A stretch of 27,336 bases of DNA from positions 1-27,336 of the forward strand of contig CAIRMY010000042.1 in NCBI GenBank assembly GCA_903879775.1, in the 5' to 3' direction. How positions within the stretch are numbered: the stretch's first letter is position 1; each line of letters opens with the position of its first letter. The notes beneath the pieces are model-generated. The model was not told where the DNA came from. It saw nothing but the letters and a program-made list of their open reading frames with translations, and did no database searches. This document shows positions 1 through 7,004 of this stretch, piece by piece. A program made the position numbers and the translations under genes. Origin of the DNA: an uncultured Bacteroidota bacterium. Lineage in GTDB: Bacteria > Bacteroidota > Bacteroidia > NS11-12g > UBA955.

Positions 1-381
1 AGCAGTTGGGAATTTCTCAACATTGAAGAAATCATCAGCGCTTAAATGTCCAATTAATTTCGCTGCATACTCAGCTTGTAAACCTGAATCTGTGCAAACA
101 ATTTTTTTCATGTCTACCGTGAATGAACCAGCAGTGATGTTTCCATTTTCAACACTCATGGTACCTTCTTGGATGGCAATTGTACCCGCGTGAGATCCGA
201 TTCCCACAATTTTTGATCCACCCCAGCCCATAGTGCTGTTTGAATCTACTCCATAAGATGCAGAACCTTCAGTTGCTGTCATTGTGCTATCTGCTGCACC
301 AGCCTCAGAAGCATTGCTTCCGCATGAAGCAAACATCATTGCTGCTACAGCGGTTGTTAAAAAGAATATATTTTTTTTCAT
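1..381 (-). CDS. YceI-family lipoprotein (3' end outside window)
   Basis: The first 127 codons of a gene running off the left edge; the start is an ATG at 381. The protein begins with a lipoprotein signal peptide: charged MKKN, a hydrophobic stretch, then the lipobox FASC, so Cys20 would be lipidated. A Ser/Ala/Thr-rich linker (about residues 21-40) follows. Then comes a segment typical of YceI domains (GWGGSKIVG, an amphipathic 'G.M.V..G.I..G.F.VDM' pattern, and a late '..LIGHL.ADDFFNVEKFPTA'). YceI proteins are lipocalin-like beta-barrels that bind isoprenoid or other long amphiphilic ligands; the ligand here is unknown. It would sit on an outer or inner membrane leaflet facing the periplasm or cell surface. 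It lies 126 bp downstream of the cobalamin adenosyltransferase gene but has its own promoter. The C-terminal half is not visible. Confidence 0.85.
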   Translation of the reverse strand, partial: MKKNIFFLTTAVAAMMFASCGSNASEAGAADSTMTATEGSASYGVDSNSTMGWGGSKIVGIGSHAGTIAIQEGTMSVENGNITAGSFTVDMKKIVCTDSGLQAEYAAKLIGHLSADDFFNVEKFPTA

Positions 382-389
382 AGTTTTTG

Positions 390-420
390 CAAATTTACAT
401 TTGTTTGAACAAATATACAA
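390..420 (-). promoter_or_regulatory. Promoter of the YceI-like lipoprotein gene
   Basis: Read on the minus strand, TTG (420-418), a 20-bp spacer and TAAATTTG (397-390) match the Bacteroidota housekeeping promoter (TTTG, 19-21 bp, TAnnTTTG). The -7 box ends 8 nt before the ATG, so the leader would be only a few nt. A second TAnnTTTG match (TATATTTG, 417-410) overlaps the spacer and would give a leader of about 25 nt, but its -33 box is poorly spaced. Which one is used is not decidable by eye. Confidence 0.55.
399..414. promoter_or_regulatory. 16-bp palindrome inside the yceI promoter, operator candidate
   Basis: ATTTGT-TTGA-ACAAAT is a perfect 6-bp inverted repeat with a 4-bp centre. It lies entirely within the spacer between the -33 and -7 boxes of the lipoprotein promoter, a classical place for a repressor operator. 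No T tract follows on either strand, so it is not a terminator. The binding protein is unknown, and in AT-rich DNA such a repeat can arise by chance. Confidence 0.35.
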
Positions 421-507
421 GGTATACTTTTATTATTTGCTGCAAAGTTGAATCATTCAATTCATTTGTTTAATGAACCTAAGTTTAAGTGATTGTTATT
501 TTATAAT

Positions 508-1065
508 TCACTTACTTGCTCTCGGTATCCAAGGAATTTCTTGTCCCCCAAATTTCATATCTAAAAATCTGGCAAGAGTGAAAAGGTAATCACTCAAACG
601 ATTGAGATACATAATAATGAAAATTTCAATTTCTTCAATATCAGATAAATGCACAACCAATCGTTCAGCACGGCGGCAAACACAACGAGCAATGTGCGCT
701 TGTGCGCCTTGAGAAGTGGCACCTGGTAAAATGAAATTTTTCAATTCTGGAAGTGTAGCAGTAAGTCTATCAATTTCATTTTCAATAACTTGTATGCTCT
801 CTTCGTGGAATTCAGGCAAGTTCATTTTGCTGCCAGCCGAAGAGGCTAAATATGAACCAATGGTAAATAAATTATTTTGAATATCGGCAAGAATGTTTTC
901 TTCATCTGTATTGCTGATATTGCTTCTAACCAATCCAATATGACTATTTAATTCATCTACAGTTCCATAGCTTTCAACACGAATGTGATGTTTTGCAACC
1001 CTGTCGCCACCTATGAGTCCTGTTTTTCCGTCGTCACCTTTACGGGTGTAAATTTTAAATGTCAT
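508..1065 (-). CDS. ATP:cob(I)alamin adenosyltransferase, PduO type
   Basis: A 185-aa protein that transfers the 5'-deoxyadenosyl group of ATP to cob(I)alamin, producing the coenzyme for B12-dependent mutases such as methylmalonyl-CoA mutase. It acts in the cytoplasm and the family is a trimer of five-helix bundles. Family signatures are all present: the N-terminal ATP loop TRKGDDGKTGL (residues 7-17), the ESYGTVDELNS segment (31-41), the RCVCRRAER helix (127-135) whose arginines contact ATP, and YLNRLSDYLFTLAR (153-166). Length is normal for the family. The start is the ATG 31 bp downstream of the gpsA stop codon, so the gene is probably co-transcribed with gpsA. No cobalamin biosynthesis genes are nearby, so it may serve salvaged corrinoid. 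Confidence 0.93.
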   Translation of the reverse strand: MTFKIYTRKGDDGKTGLIGGDRVAKHHIRVESYGTVDELNSHIGLVRSNISNTDEENILADIQNNLFTIGSYLASSAGSKMNLPEFHEESIQVIENEIDRLTATLPELKNFILPGATSQGAQAHIARCVCRRAERLVVHLSDIEEIEIFIIMYLNRLSDYLFTLARFLDMKFGGQEIPWIPRASK

Positions 1066-1096
1066 GAATAAAGTAACAAATGATTGTGTAAATTGT

Positions 1097-2101
1097 TTAG
1101 CAAAGTTGTTTTTCAGCTAAGAAGTTGAAAATTTTCTTGGCATCGCCTTGTTTGTATACAACGTCATACACAGCTTTCACAATAGGCATATCGATGTTAT
1201 TGTTGGTTGCAAGTTCATAAACCAATTCGGTGGCATAATATCCCTCAGCAATCATATTCATTTCTAATTGCGCCGATTTAACAGAGTATCCTTTGCCCAT
1301 CATGGTACCGAAAGAACGGTTTCTACTAAATTGAGAGTAACAAGTTACCAGCAAATCGCCCAAATAGGCAGCTTCTTTCACATCTCTATTCTCTGCATGG
1401 ATTTCTTCTAAGAAAACTTCCATTTCACGAATTGCGGCAGCCACAAAAACAGCTTGGAAATTATCGCCATAGCCTAAACCATGGGCAATACCTGATCCAA
1501 TTGCATATATATTTTTTAGAACCGATGCGTACTCGGCGCCAATTAAATCTTGCGTTTGACTGATATTGATAAATCTACAATCGAAAAGATTTGCAATTTT
1601 CGCGGTTGTTTCTGGCACCAAGCCGCTGATGGTTAAATAGCTTAATTTTTCAAGCGCCACTTCTTCTGCATGACAAGGACCCGAAATGAGGGTAATGTTA
1701 TTTAGAGGGATGTTGAAGTTTTGCTGCAAATATTTCGCAATGACCATTTTAGAATGGGGTTCAATGCCTTTAATGGCAGTGATGTATGTTTTATCTACAG
1801 GCAATGTTGCACCATTGAGTGCTTTGTCTACAAATGCAGAAGGCACAGCCAATAAAATGATTTCTGAATTGTCAATGACCTCCTGAATATTCGTGGTTGC
1901 ACGAATCACATTCGGGTGAATTTCAACAGAAGAAAGGTATTTCGGATTGTGATGAAATTCTTTGATGTATTCAACAGTGGCTTCATCGCGCATCCACCAA
2001 TTGATGGAAATAGATGTATTTTCAGTTAATATTTTAATGAGAGCGGTTGCCCAACTGCCATTTCCAATAACGCCAAAATTTAGGGGTGGGGTAGATGTCA
2101 T
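1097..2101 (-). CDS. gpsA: NAD(P)-dependent glycerol-3-phosphate dehydrogenase
   Basis: Reduces dihydroxyacetone phosphate to sn-glycerol-3-phosphate, the backbone precursor of phospholipids, in the cytoplasm. With the start at 2101 the protein has 334 aa. An in-frame start at 2146 would run 44 bp into the bcp gene and add 15 non-conserved residues, so I reject it. Visible motifs: the nucleotide-binding glycine motif GVIGNGSWATAL (residues 10-21), AVPS (85-88), the TAIKGIEP segment with Lys111, SGPCHAEEV (140-148), the catalytic Lys196 in LKNIYAIGSGIAHGLGYGDN, and SRNRSFG (259-265), a hallmark of the family. Its ATG is separated from the bcp stop by a single base (TAA-A-ATG), so the two are probably translationally coupled. 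Confidence 0.95.
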   Translation of the reverse strand: MTSTPPLNFGVIGNGSWATALIKILTENTSISINWWMRDEATVEYIKEFHHNPKYLSSVEIHPNVIRATTNIQEVIDNSEIILLAVPSAFVDKALNGATLPVDKTYITAIKGIEPHSKMVIAKYLQQNFNIPLNNITLISGPCHAEEVALEKLSYLTISGLVPETTAKIANLFDCRFINISQTQDLIGAEYASVLKNIYAIGSGIAHGLGYGDNFQAVFVAAAIREMEVFLEEIHAENRDVKEAAYLGDLLVTCYSQFSRNRSFGTMMGKGYSVKSAQLEMNMIAEGYYATELVYELATNNNIDMPIVKAVYDVVYKQGDAKKIFNFLAEKQLC

Positions 2102-2102
2102 T

Positions 2103-2549
2103 TTATTTAATTTGGGAAGCGTGGTTTTTGGTATCCACTTTTTCAATGATTTCGGTTAAAATTCCGTTTTCATCAATCACAAACGTAGTTCTAGCAACAC
2201 CCATATATTTTCGGCCATACATGCTTTTTTCAACCCAAACTCCATATGCATTGCAAACGGTTTGTTCGGTATCGGCAAGAAGGCTAAATGGCAATGAATA
2301 CTTAGCAATGAATTTGGTATGTTTTTTAGAATCATCGGGACTTACACCGAGAACGGCATATCCTTTGTCCAACAAATCTTGATAATTGTCTCTTAAGCTA
2401 CAAGCTTCAGCGGTGCAACCTGGGGTATCGTCTTTCGGGTAGAAATAAAGAACTAATTTCTTTCCACTAAAGGTATCTAAACCAATGGTATTTCCATTTT
2501 CATCCAATGCTGAAAATGCGGGTGCTTTTTTTCCTATTTCTGGTAACAT
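2103..2549 (-). CDS. bcp: Thioredoxin-dependent peroxiredoxin, Bcp/PrxQ family
   Basis: A 148-aa cytoplasmic thiol peroxidase that reduces hydrogen peroxide and organic hydroperoxides using thioredoxin. The peroxidatic cysteine is Cys45 in the motif YFYPKDDTPGCTAEAC, and Cys50, five residues later, is the resolving cysteine typical of the PrxQ subgroup with an intramolecular disulfide. A third cysteine, Cys99, is present. FVIDENG (123-129) is the usual C-terminal strand. The length matches the family (about 150 aa). The gene lies 30 bp downstream of the peptidase gene and one base upstream of gpsA. The reducing partner is likely the thioredoxin system, whose reductase gene (trxB) is at 9254 in this window, though in a separate transcription unit. 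Confidence 0.95.
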   Translation of the reverse strand: MLPEIGKKAPAFSALDENGNTIGLDTFSGKKLVLYFYPKDDTPGCTAEACSLRDNYQDLLDKGYAVLGVSPDDSKKHTKFIAKYSLPFSLLADTEQTVCNAYGVWVEKSMYGRKYMGVARTTFVIDENGILTEIIEKVDTKNHASQIK

Positions 2550-2579
2550 GAGAAAATAACAATTTGTGAATGAAAGAGT

Positions 2580-4814
2580 TTATAAATTTTCTTTTACAAA
2601 GGTAGTGAGTTTTCTGAAAAGATGTTTTTGAGCGTCTGTATCACCAATTCCGTGATTTCTATTTGGATATACTTCAGAATCGAAATTTGTTCCACTTTTG
2701 ATCATGGCTTTAATCATTTCTGTCGCATTTTGAAAATGCACATTGTCATCTGCAGTTCCATGCACAATTAAATATTTGGCTTTTAAACTGCTTGTGAAAT
2801 TCAATGGAGAATTGTCTTCATAGCCCATTTTATTCAATTCAGGTGTTCTCAAATAACGCTCTGTATAAATATTGTCGTAAAATTTCCAATGCGTTACAGG
2901 GGCAACAGCCATACCCATTTTAAAGAGGTCAGGACTTTTCACGAGGCACAAGCTTGTTAAATAGCCTCCAAAGCTCCATCCCCACAAACCAATTCTAGAA
3001 CCATCAATAAATTTTTGAGATTTCAACCATTGAGCACCTGCGGCTTGATCTTCTTGCTCTAATTTACCAAGGTTTAAGTATGTAGATTTTTTAAATGCAG
3101 CACCCATATTTCCGGTGCCTCTATTGTCGACACTAAAAATCACATATCCCAAACTAGCCAAATGTTGGAACCATAAAAAGTTACGACCCGCATATGCATT
3201 TCTCACAGTAGAATGACCTGGTCCACCATACATATACATTAAAACAGGGTATTTCTTTGTAGAATCGAAATTGTAAGGTTTAATCATCCAATAGTTCAAA
3301 GCCACGCCTTCTGAATTTTTGATTTGTCCAAAAGAACAATTCCCTAAATTCATTTTACCCATATTTTCTGTCCACTTTTGATTTTCTTCAATGGTGGTGA
3401 TTTGACTGCTTGAATACAATTCAATTTTTGAATTTAAACGGCTGATTAAACTGTTTTGTTTGTTTTCCAAATTGCAGTTAACCAAAATGGTTTTATAGAC
3501 TGGCTTTTCAGAAAAACTGTTTTGAATGATATAATACCAATTGGCGTTTTCACTCATGATCACGCTGCAATTTCCCTCATCATTTGTTTTAAACATGGCT
3601 CTTTTTTTCTTGTCGAGGGACACTTTCCACAGATTATCTTGGATTGTAGAATATTCTGTTGAGGTATAATAAACGGTTTTTGTAGCACCATTGTACCCGC
3701 AAATTTTATTCACTTGCCAATTACCCTCTGTAATTTGTGTGCTTTTGTTGTTGGTATAATCGTGGATGTATAAATGATTGAATCCAGATTTTTCAGAAGT
3801 ATACAAAAATTGTGTTGAGTTTGGAAGGAACATCAAATCGTCGGTGATTTCAACATAAGCCGCGTCTTTTTCTTCCAAAACGAGCTTGCAGTTTCCTGTT
3901 GTAGGATCACAAAAGAGTAATTCCCAATGGTTTTGCAATCTATTTAAACGTTGAATGCTTAATGCATTGTCGGTTTGAGACCATTTGATTCTTGGAATGT
4001 ATTGATCTCTTTGACTTTCTACAAACGCTTGAACATTTTTATTTTTTGTTAAATCATGCACATAAACGTCTACCACGGAATTGGCTTCTCCTGCTTTCGG
4101 ATATTTCCATTTTTCTTGTGAGGGATATAAATCATTAAAAATATCCATCGAAAATTCTTTCACGTTGGATTCATCGAATCGGTAGTAAGCTAAATATTTA
4201 CCTGTTGGGCTCCATTGAAATCCAACACTCATTGAAAATTCTTCTTCGTAAACCCAATCAACAGCTCCATTGATAATTGAATTAATTTTACCGTCGCTGG
4301 TGATTTGTTTTTCTGTTTGAGATTCTAAGTTAAAGATAAACATGTTGTTATCTTTTACATAAGCAACATTTCTGTTATCGGGACTTAAGGTTGGGTATCT
4401 CAAACGCCCAGGTATTTCGATCACCTTTTTGGAAACGATATCCACCACATACGCATTTACAGAGGCGCTATGTCGGTAAATTTGTTTTTGATTGGTTTCA
4501 ACCAACAAGAATTTCTGATCATTTGAGAAGGTTGTTGTTCCTTGTTGTATTTTCTTATTGATCCAAGTAGAATGAAACAAAGTATTGATTGAATCATTTG
4601 GATTTGCTGGATTTTGCGTGATAATCCACCAAGCATTTGATGTAGATTTCGTAGCAATTAAATATTTTCCATCGACTGAAAATTCTCCCATTTTAGCCGG
4701 TTTTGCACGTAATTCACGGTTATTGAAAATATCGTCGAAGCTAATTTTCTGAGCGTTAGCAGAGAAAAATGTCCCCCAAAAAAGGAGTGAAAATAAAATG
4801 GATTTTTTTTGCAT
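2580..4814 (-). CDS. Secreted dipeptidyl-peptidase IV-like serine protease (S9B)
   Basis: A 744-aa prolyl oligopeptidase-family enzyme that would remove N-terminal dipeptides, typically after Pro or Ala, from peptides in the periplasm. Residues 1-21 form a signal peptide (MQKKS, hydrophobic core, SANA before Q22). The middle (about 40-500) is the beta-propeller and includes VYEEEFS (residues 188-194). This is the Glu-Glu motif with which DPP-IV anchors the substrate's free amino terminus, and it separates this subgroup from acylaminoacyl-peptidases. The C-terminal alpha/beta-hydrolase domain has the triad Ser614 (GWSFGGY), Asp689 (HGTADDNVH) and His721 (NRNHGI), with spacing close to that of mammalian DPP-IV. 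No T9SS sorting domain is present, so a periplasmic location is likely. The ATG lies 2 bp after the kup stop. Likely role: peptide scavenging in a protein-degrading lifestyle. Confidence 0.93.
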   Translation of the reverse strand: MQKKSILFSLLFWGTFFSANAQKISFDDIFNNRELRAKPAKMGEFSVDGKYLIATKSTSNAWWIITQNPANPNDSINTLFHSTWINKKIQQGTTTFSNDQKFLLVETNQKQIYRHSASVNAYVVDIVSKKVIEIPGRLRYPTLSPDNRNVAYVKDNNMFIFNLESQTEKQITSDGKINSIINGAVDWVYEEEFSMSVGFQWSPTGKYLAYYRFDESNVKEFSMDIFNDLYPSQEKWKYPKAGEANSVVDVYVHDLTKNKNVQAFVESQRDQYIPRIKWSQTDNALSIQRLNRLQNHWELLFCDPTTGNCKLVLEEKDAAYVEITDDLMFLPNSTQFLYTSEKSGFNHLYIHDYTNNKSTQITEGNWQVNKICGYNGATKTVYYTSTEYSTIQDNLWKVSLDKKKRAMFKTNDEGNCSVIMSENANWYYIIQNSFSEKPVYKTILVNCNLENKQNSLISRLNSKIELYSSSQITTIEENQKWTENMGKMNLGNCSFGQIKNSEGVALNYWMIKPYNFDSTKKYPVLMYMYGGPGHSTVRNAYAGRNFLWFQHLASLGYVIFSVDNRGTGNMGAAFKKSTYLNLGKLEQEDQAAGAQWLKSQKFIDGSRIGLWGWSFGGYLTSLCLVKSPDLFKMGMAVAPVTHWKFYDNIYTERYLRTPELNKMGYEDNSPLNFTSSLKAKYLIVHGTADDNVHFQNATEMIKAMIKSGTNFDSEVYPNRNHGIGDTDAQKHLFRKLTTFVKENL

Positions 4815-4816
4815 TT

Positions 4817-6778
4817 TTAGCGAATTCGTTTGAGTTGGACATCGGTTCTAGGGGCAATGACAACAGGCACCAGTTCTTTGGTGACCATGCTTCCATCTAA
4901 GCCAAACCATTTTTCTGGACGACCAGACAGGATTTTTATTTTCTCATAAGCGTCCATAATCAGATTGTCGAAAATTGGCAATTCATTTTCAGTGCTCATT
5001 TCTTCTTCAACGAGAACGAAACGGAAATCACCTAAACTATGTTTATCGGAGAAACCATGGTAGTATGGATCAAGGTCAATTTCTTTGTTCTCAATCATTT
5101 CAGTAATCACACCTTTCAAATAGAGACTGATTTTCTGTTGAACCCTGAAGCCGAGTCTAAAACGTACTTTATAAATGTCGTTTTTCTCAATCACGGTAAC
5201 TTTATATTCCATGGTATAAGGTTCATCTGTTACATCAACATTGATAAACCAATAGAAATCGGCACGTTTTGGTCGTTTATGGAGAATGGAATAGATCAAA
5301 GGCGATTCAACTTCATCGTCTTGTTTGGCTTTGCTTAAATAGATAAGGTGGGTTGCAAATTTTGGAAGGGTTGTATCTTGAGAGAGTGATCTCAATTTAT
5401 CTCTGTAATTGGTTAGTTTTTCGGTAATCACCATTTTTTGTTTGATTTGGCCACCTCTGTAACTCACATACATCACGGCAATGATTCCAGCACCAATAAA
5501 TAAGGTTACAAATCCACCTTCCATAAATTTAGAAAGGTTTGCCATCAAAAATGCCGACTCAACAGAGAAGAAAATCAACATGATGAACCAAATGATTACA
5601 ATATTCCAACGCTTTGTTTTCAGATAATAAAACAATAAAATACTTGTCATTAACATTGTAACGGTGATTGCAAGTCCATACGCCGCTTCCATTGCCGCAG
5701 ATTCTTTGAAAATCAGAACAATTGCAATACAGCCTGCAAGAAGTGCGGTATTTACGGTAGGGATATAAATTTGTCCTTTTACAGCAGTCGGAAACTTTAC
5801 AGTAAATTTAGGGAAGAAATGCAAACGAATGGCTTCAGAAACTAGGGTGAAAGAACCGCTAATTAACGCTTGAGAAGCAATAATTGCAGCCATTGTTGCA
5901 ATTGTAATACCTACAGGGAGGAACCAATCTGGCATGGTAGAATAAAATACACGTGTTTCACCAAGAGGTTCACCAATGTGTTTCATGAGATAGGCCCCTT
6001 GTCCGAAATAATTTGAGAGCAAACAAATTTTCACCAAGATCCATGAATATTGAATGTTCTTTTTGCCACAATGTCCTAAGTCGGAATACAGCGCTTCTGC
6101 TCCCGTGGTGCAAAGAAAAACAGCACCGAGCAGTAAGAATGCATCGGGACTAGATGTTATAAATCGGTAGACCCAAATTGGATTGAGGGCTTTTAAAACT
6201 TCTGGATGGTGAGAGATTTGTGAAACACCCAAAACCATGAGCATGCCAAACCAAACGAGCATAATTGGTCCAAAGAATTTACCAACTGCGGTTGTTCCAG
6301 CACGTTGAAATAAGAAAATCCCGATGATAATTGTGATGACAATTGGTACCGTGTGAATGTCCCTCAAATCAATATGATAACCATTTGTAGGATTGATAAA
6401 TCGAAGTCCTTCAATGGCAGAGGCTACTGAAATAGGAGGTGTAATGATTCCATCGGCGAGAAGCATAGCTCCGCCCACCATTGTTCCCACAACCAAATAT
6501 GGAAATCTTCTTCGAAGCAAACTGTACAAAGAGAAAATTCCACCTTCACCTTTGTTGTCGGCTTGTAGCGTTAAAATAACATACTTAATGGTCGTTTGAA
6601 TTGTTAAGGTCCAAAAGACTGCACTAATTCCTCCCAGAACGAGATTTTCAGAAATAAGTTTGTCGCCCACAATAGCGTTCATAACGTACAGTGGAGAAGT
6701 ACCAATGTCGCCGTAAATGATACCCAACGTTATCAATAAACCGGCTGCGGAGAGTTTGTCTATTCGGGAATGCCCCAT
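4817..6778 (-). CDS. kup: KUP/HAK-family potassium uptake protein
   Basis: A 653-aa inner-membrane K+ transporter, probably a K+/H+ symporter. The family signature YGDIGTSPLYV is in the first membrane helix (residues 22-32). About twelve hydrophobic segments fill residues 10-450. A hydrophilic cytoplasmic C-terminal domain of about 190 residues follows, with the conserved ending pattern WFGLDGSMVTKELVPV. Length is normal for the family. The start is the ATG at 6778 (MGHSRIDKLS). The gene is the first of the leftward group and diverges from glnN across a 226-bp intergenic region. I found no confident promoter for it there; TAAATTCG on the minus strand is a one-mismatch -7 box without a -33 partner. 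The peptidase gene follows after 2 bp. Confidence 0.95.
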   Translation of the reverse strand: MGHSRIDKLSAAGLLITLGIIYGDIGTSPLYVMNAIVGDKLISENLVLGGISAVFWTLTIQTTIKYVILTLQADNKGEGGIFSLYSLLRRRFPYLVVGTMVGGAMLLADGIITPPISVASAIEGLRFINPTNGYHIDLRDIHTVPIVITIIIGIFLFQRAGTTAVGKFFGPIMLVWFGMLMVLGVSQISHHPEVLKALNPIWVYRFITSSPDAFLLLGAVFLCTTGAEALYSDLGHCGKKNIQYSWILVKICLLSNYFGQGAYLMKHIGEPLGETRVFYSTMPDWFLPVGITIATMAAIIASQALISGSFTLVSEAIRLHFFPKFTVKFPTAVKGQIYIPTVNTALLAGCIAIVLIFKESAAMEAAYGLAITVTMLMTSILLFYYLKTKRWNIVIIWFIMLIFFSVESAFLMANLSKFMEGGFVTLFIGAGIIAVMYVSYRGGQIKQKMVITEKLTNYRDKLRSLSQDTTLPKFATHLIYLSKAKQDDEVESPLIYSILHKRPKRADFYWFINVDVTDEPYTMEYKVTVIEKNDIYKVRFRLGFRVQQKISLYLKGVITEMIENKEIDLDPYYHGFSDKHSLGDFRFVLVEEEMSTENELPIFDNLIMDAYEKIKILSGRPEKWFGLDGSMVTKELVPVVIAPRTDVQLKRIR

Positions 6779-7004
6779 AATTAAAATATGGGGCGAATTT
6801 AAGGCAACCGTTGTTAATTTGGGGATAATTTTTTCAAGTGTGAGATTTTTGTGGATATTGAATTCGGAAATGAGTCAATTAGGATTGTATCGCAGAGTAT
6901 ATTTCAATTGTAAACTTGTTGAATAAATATTTAATCTCTTTTATGGTCTTTGATTAAAATCGAACTAAATTTGCGCAACTAAAAAAACTAATAGAAACTG
7001 TAAA
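6779..7004. other. Divergent intergenic region between kup and glnN
   Basis: A 226-bp AT-rich spacer that must hold the promoters of both outward-facing genes. On the plus strand a clear TAAATTTG box lies at 6966-6973. The rest holds no convincing open reading frame, RNA hairpin with T tract, or long repeat. A short open frame read through from kup on the plus strand (6717-6926) has no family resemblance and was discounted. Confidence 0.6.
6966..6973 (+). promoter_or_regulatory. -7 box of the glnN promoter
   Basis: TAAATTTG matches the Bacteroidota -7 consensus TAnnTTTG and ends 31 nt before the glnN ATG, predicting a leader of roughly 27 nt. The expected -33 TTTG is weak: TTTG at 6949-6952 is only 13 bp away instead of 19-21 bp. 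A weak -33 often goes with activator dependence, which would suit a nitrogen-regulated gene, but that is inference. Confidence 0.5.

Noticed and set aside
433..480. AT-rich inverted repeat (TTCATT/AATGAA) downstream of the cobalamin adenosyltransferase gene as a terminator
   Set aside because: The stem has no GC core and no T tract follows it on the minus strand, so I do not call it a terminator.
2102..2146. Upstream gpsA start at 2146 adding 15 residues
   Set aside because: It would overlap the end of bcp by 44 bp, the extra residues are not conserved in type, and the ATG at 2101 places the nucleotide-binding motif at the normal distance from the N-terminus.
5039..5338. 99-codon open frame on the plus strand inside kup
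   Set aside because: Antisense to the conserved C-terminal domain of Kup with no recognisable protein features.
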